Assembly: GCA_030619425.1 (NCBI GenBank)
Contig: JAUXBJ010000149.1
Location: forward strand, 1 to 5,690
Direction: 5' to 3'
Source of the DNA: a bacterium
GTDB taxonomy: Bacteria > Zixibacteria > MSB-5A5 > GN15 > FEB-12
DNA length: 5,690 bases
Of this stretch, positions 5,619-5,690 are shown piece after piece (position 1 is the stretch's first letter; each line of letters begins with the position of its first letter). The translations under genes were made by a program, and so were the position numbers. The notes under the pieces were generated by a model. That model was not told where the DNA came from. It made no database searches and was given only the letters and a program-made list of their open reading frames with translations.

Positions 5619-5690
5619 TCACCCTTCGACTGCGCTCAGGGTGACAGTCAGTAGAAGGGTGGGTCCGTCTTCGCCGAAGGTCCGCCGCAA
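5619..5690. repeat. palindromic intergenic repeat after frr, possibly dispersed
   Basis: TCACCCT (5619-5625) is perfectly complementary to AGGGTGA (5638-5644). CACCCTTC (5620-5627) can instead pair with GAAGGGTG (5654-5661), so two mutually exclusive stems share one arm. Next come a direct repeat of GGTCC (in GGGTCC at 5661-5666, then GGTCC at 5679-5683) and a small CTTCG/CGAAG palindrome at 5668-5678. The core CTTCGACTGCGCTCAGGG resembles, from memory, a repeat seen many times over in several uncultured bacterial genomes. Only one copy is in this window and the element may run past its end. It might also help end frr transcription, but no U-tract is present. Confidence 0.5.

Overview
The window is a bacterial chromosomal segment of moderate to high GC (roughly 55% by eye). 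Every gene lies on the plus strand. It is mostly translation housekeeping. In order it carries a SprT-like zinc metallopeptidase, an AhpC-type 2-Cys peroxiredoxin, ribosomal proteins L13 and S9, ribosomal protein S2, elongation factor Ts, UMP kinase and ribosome recycling factor. The contiguous order rplM-rpsI-rpsB-tsf-pyrH-frr is one I associate with the Bacteroidota/Chlorobi/Gemmatimonadota side of the bacterial tree and related candidate phyla. Together with the short EF-Ts and the dispersed palindromic repeats, this suggests an uncultured FCB-type lineage. That is an inference, and the sequence alone does not fix the phylum.

Region by region: positions 1-652 hold the complete metallopeptidase gene. 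Positions 653-924 are a non-coding gap with a 10-bp palindrome, a possible promoter and a small leader hairpin ahead of the peroxiredoxin (925-1488). Positions 1489-1890 are a 402-base gap without a credible gene. It holds a run of four inverted repeats, two of them strong, and then a good sigma70-type promoter for rplM. rplM and rpsI are 13 bases apart and clearly co-transcribed. Positions 2729-2859 contain a structured leader in front of rpsB: a UUCG-capped hairpin followed by a nested long hairpin. rpsB, tsf, pyrH and frr then follow with gaps of 20, 1 and 30 bases. After frr, from about 5619 to the end, comes an imperfect palindromic repeat of a type that looks dispersed rather than gene-specific.

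Functionally, the 1891-5583 cluster builds and runs the ribosome. L13 is in the large subunit; S9 and S2 are in the small subunit. EF-Ts recharges EF-Tu, and RRF splits post-termination complexes. PyrH makes UDP for RNA and cell-wall precursors. The two upstream genes are separate units: a protease of the SprT/WLM group and a peroxide-scavenging enzyme. I found no new enzymatic or defence system. The most interesting items are the structured rpsB leader, a candidate autoregulatory RNA, and the hairpins and repeats between genes.
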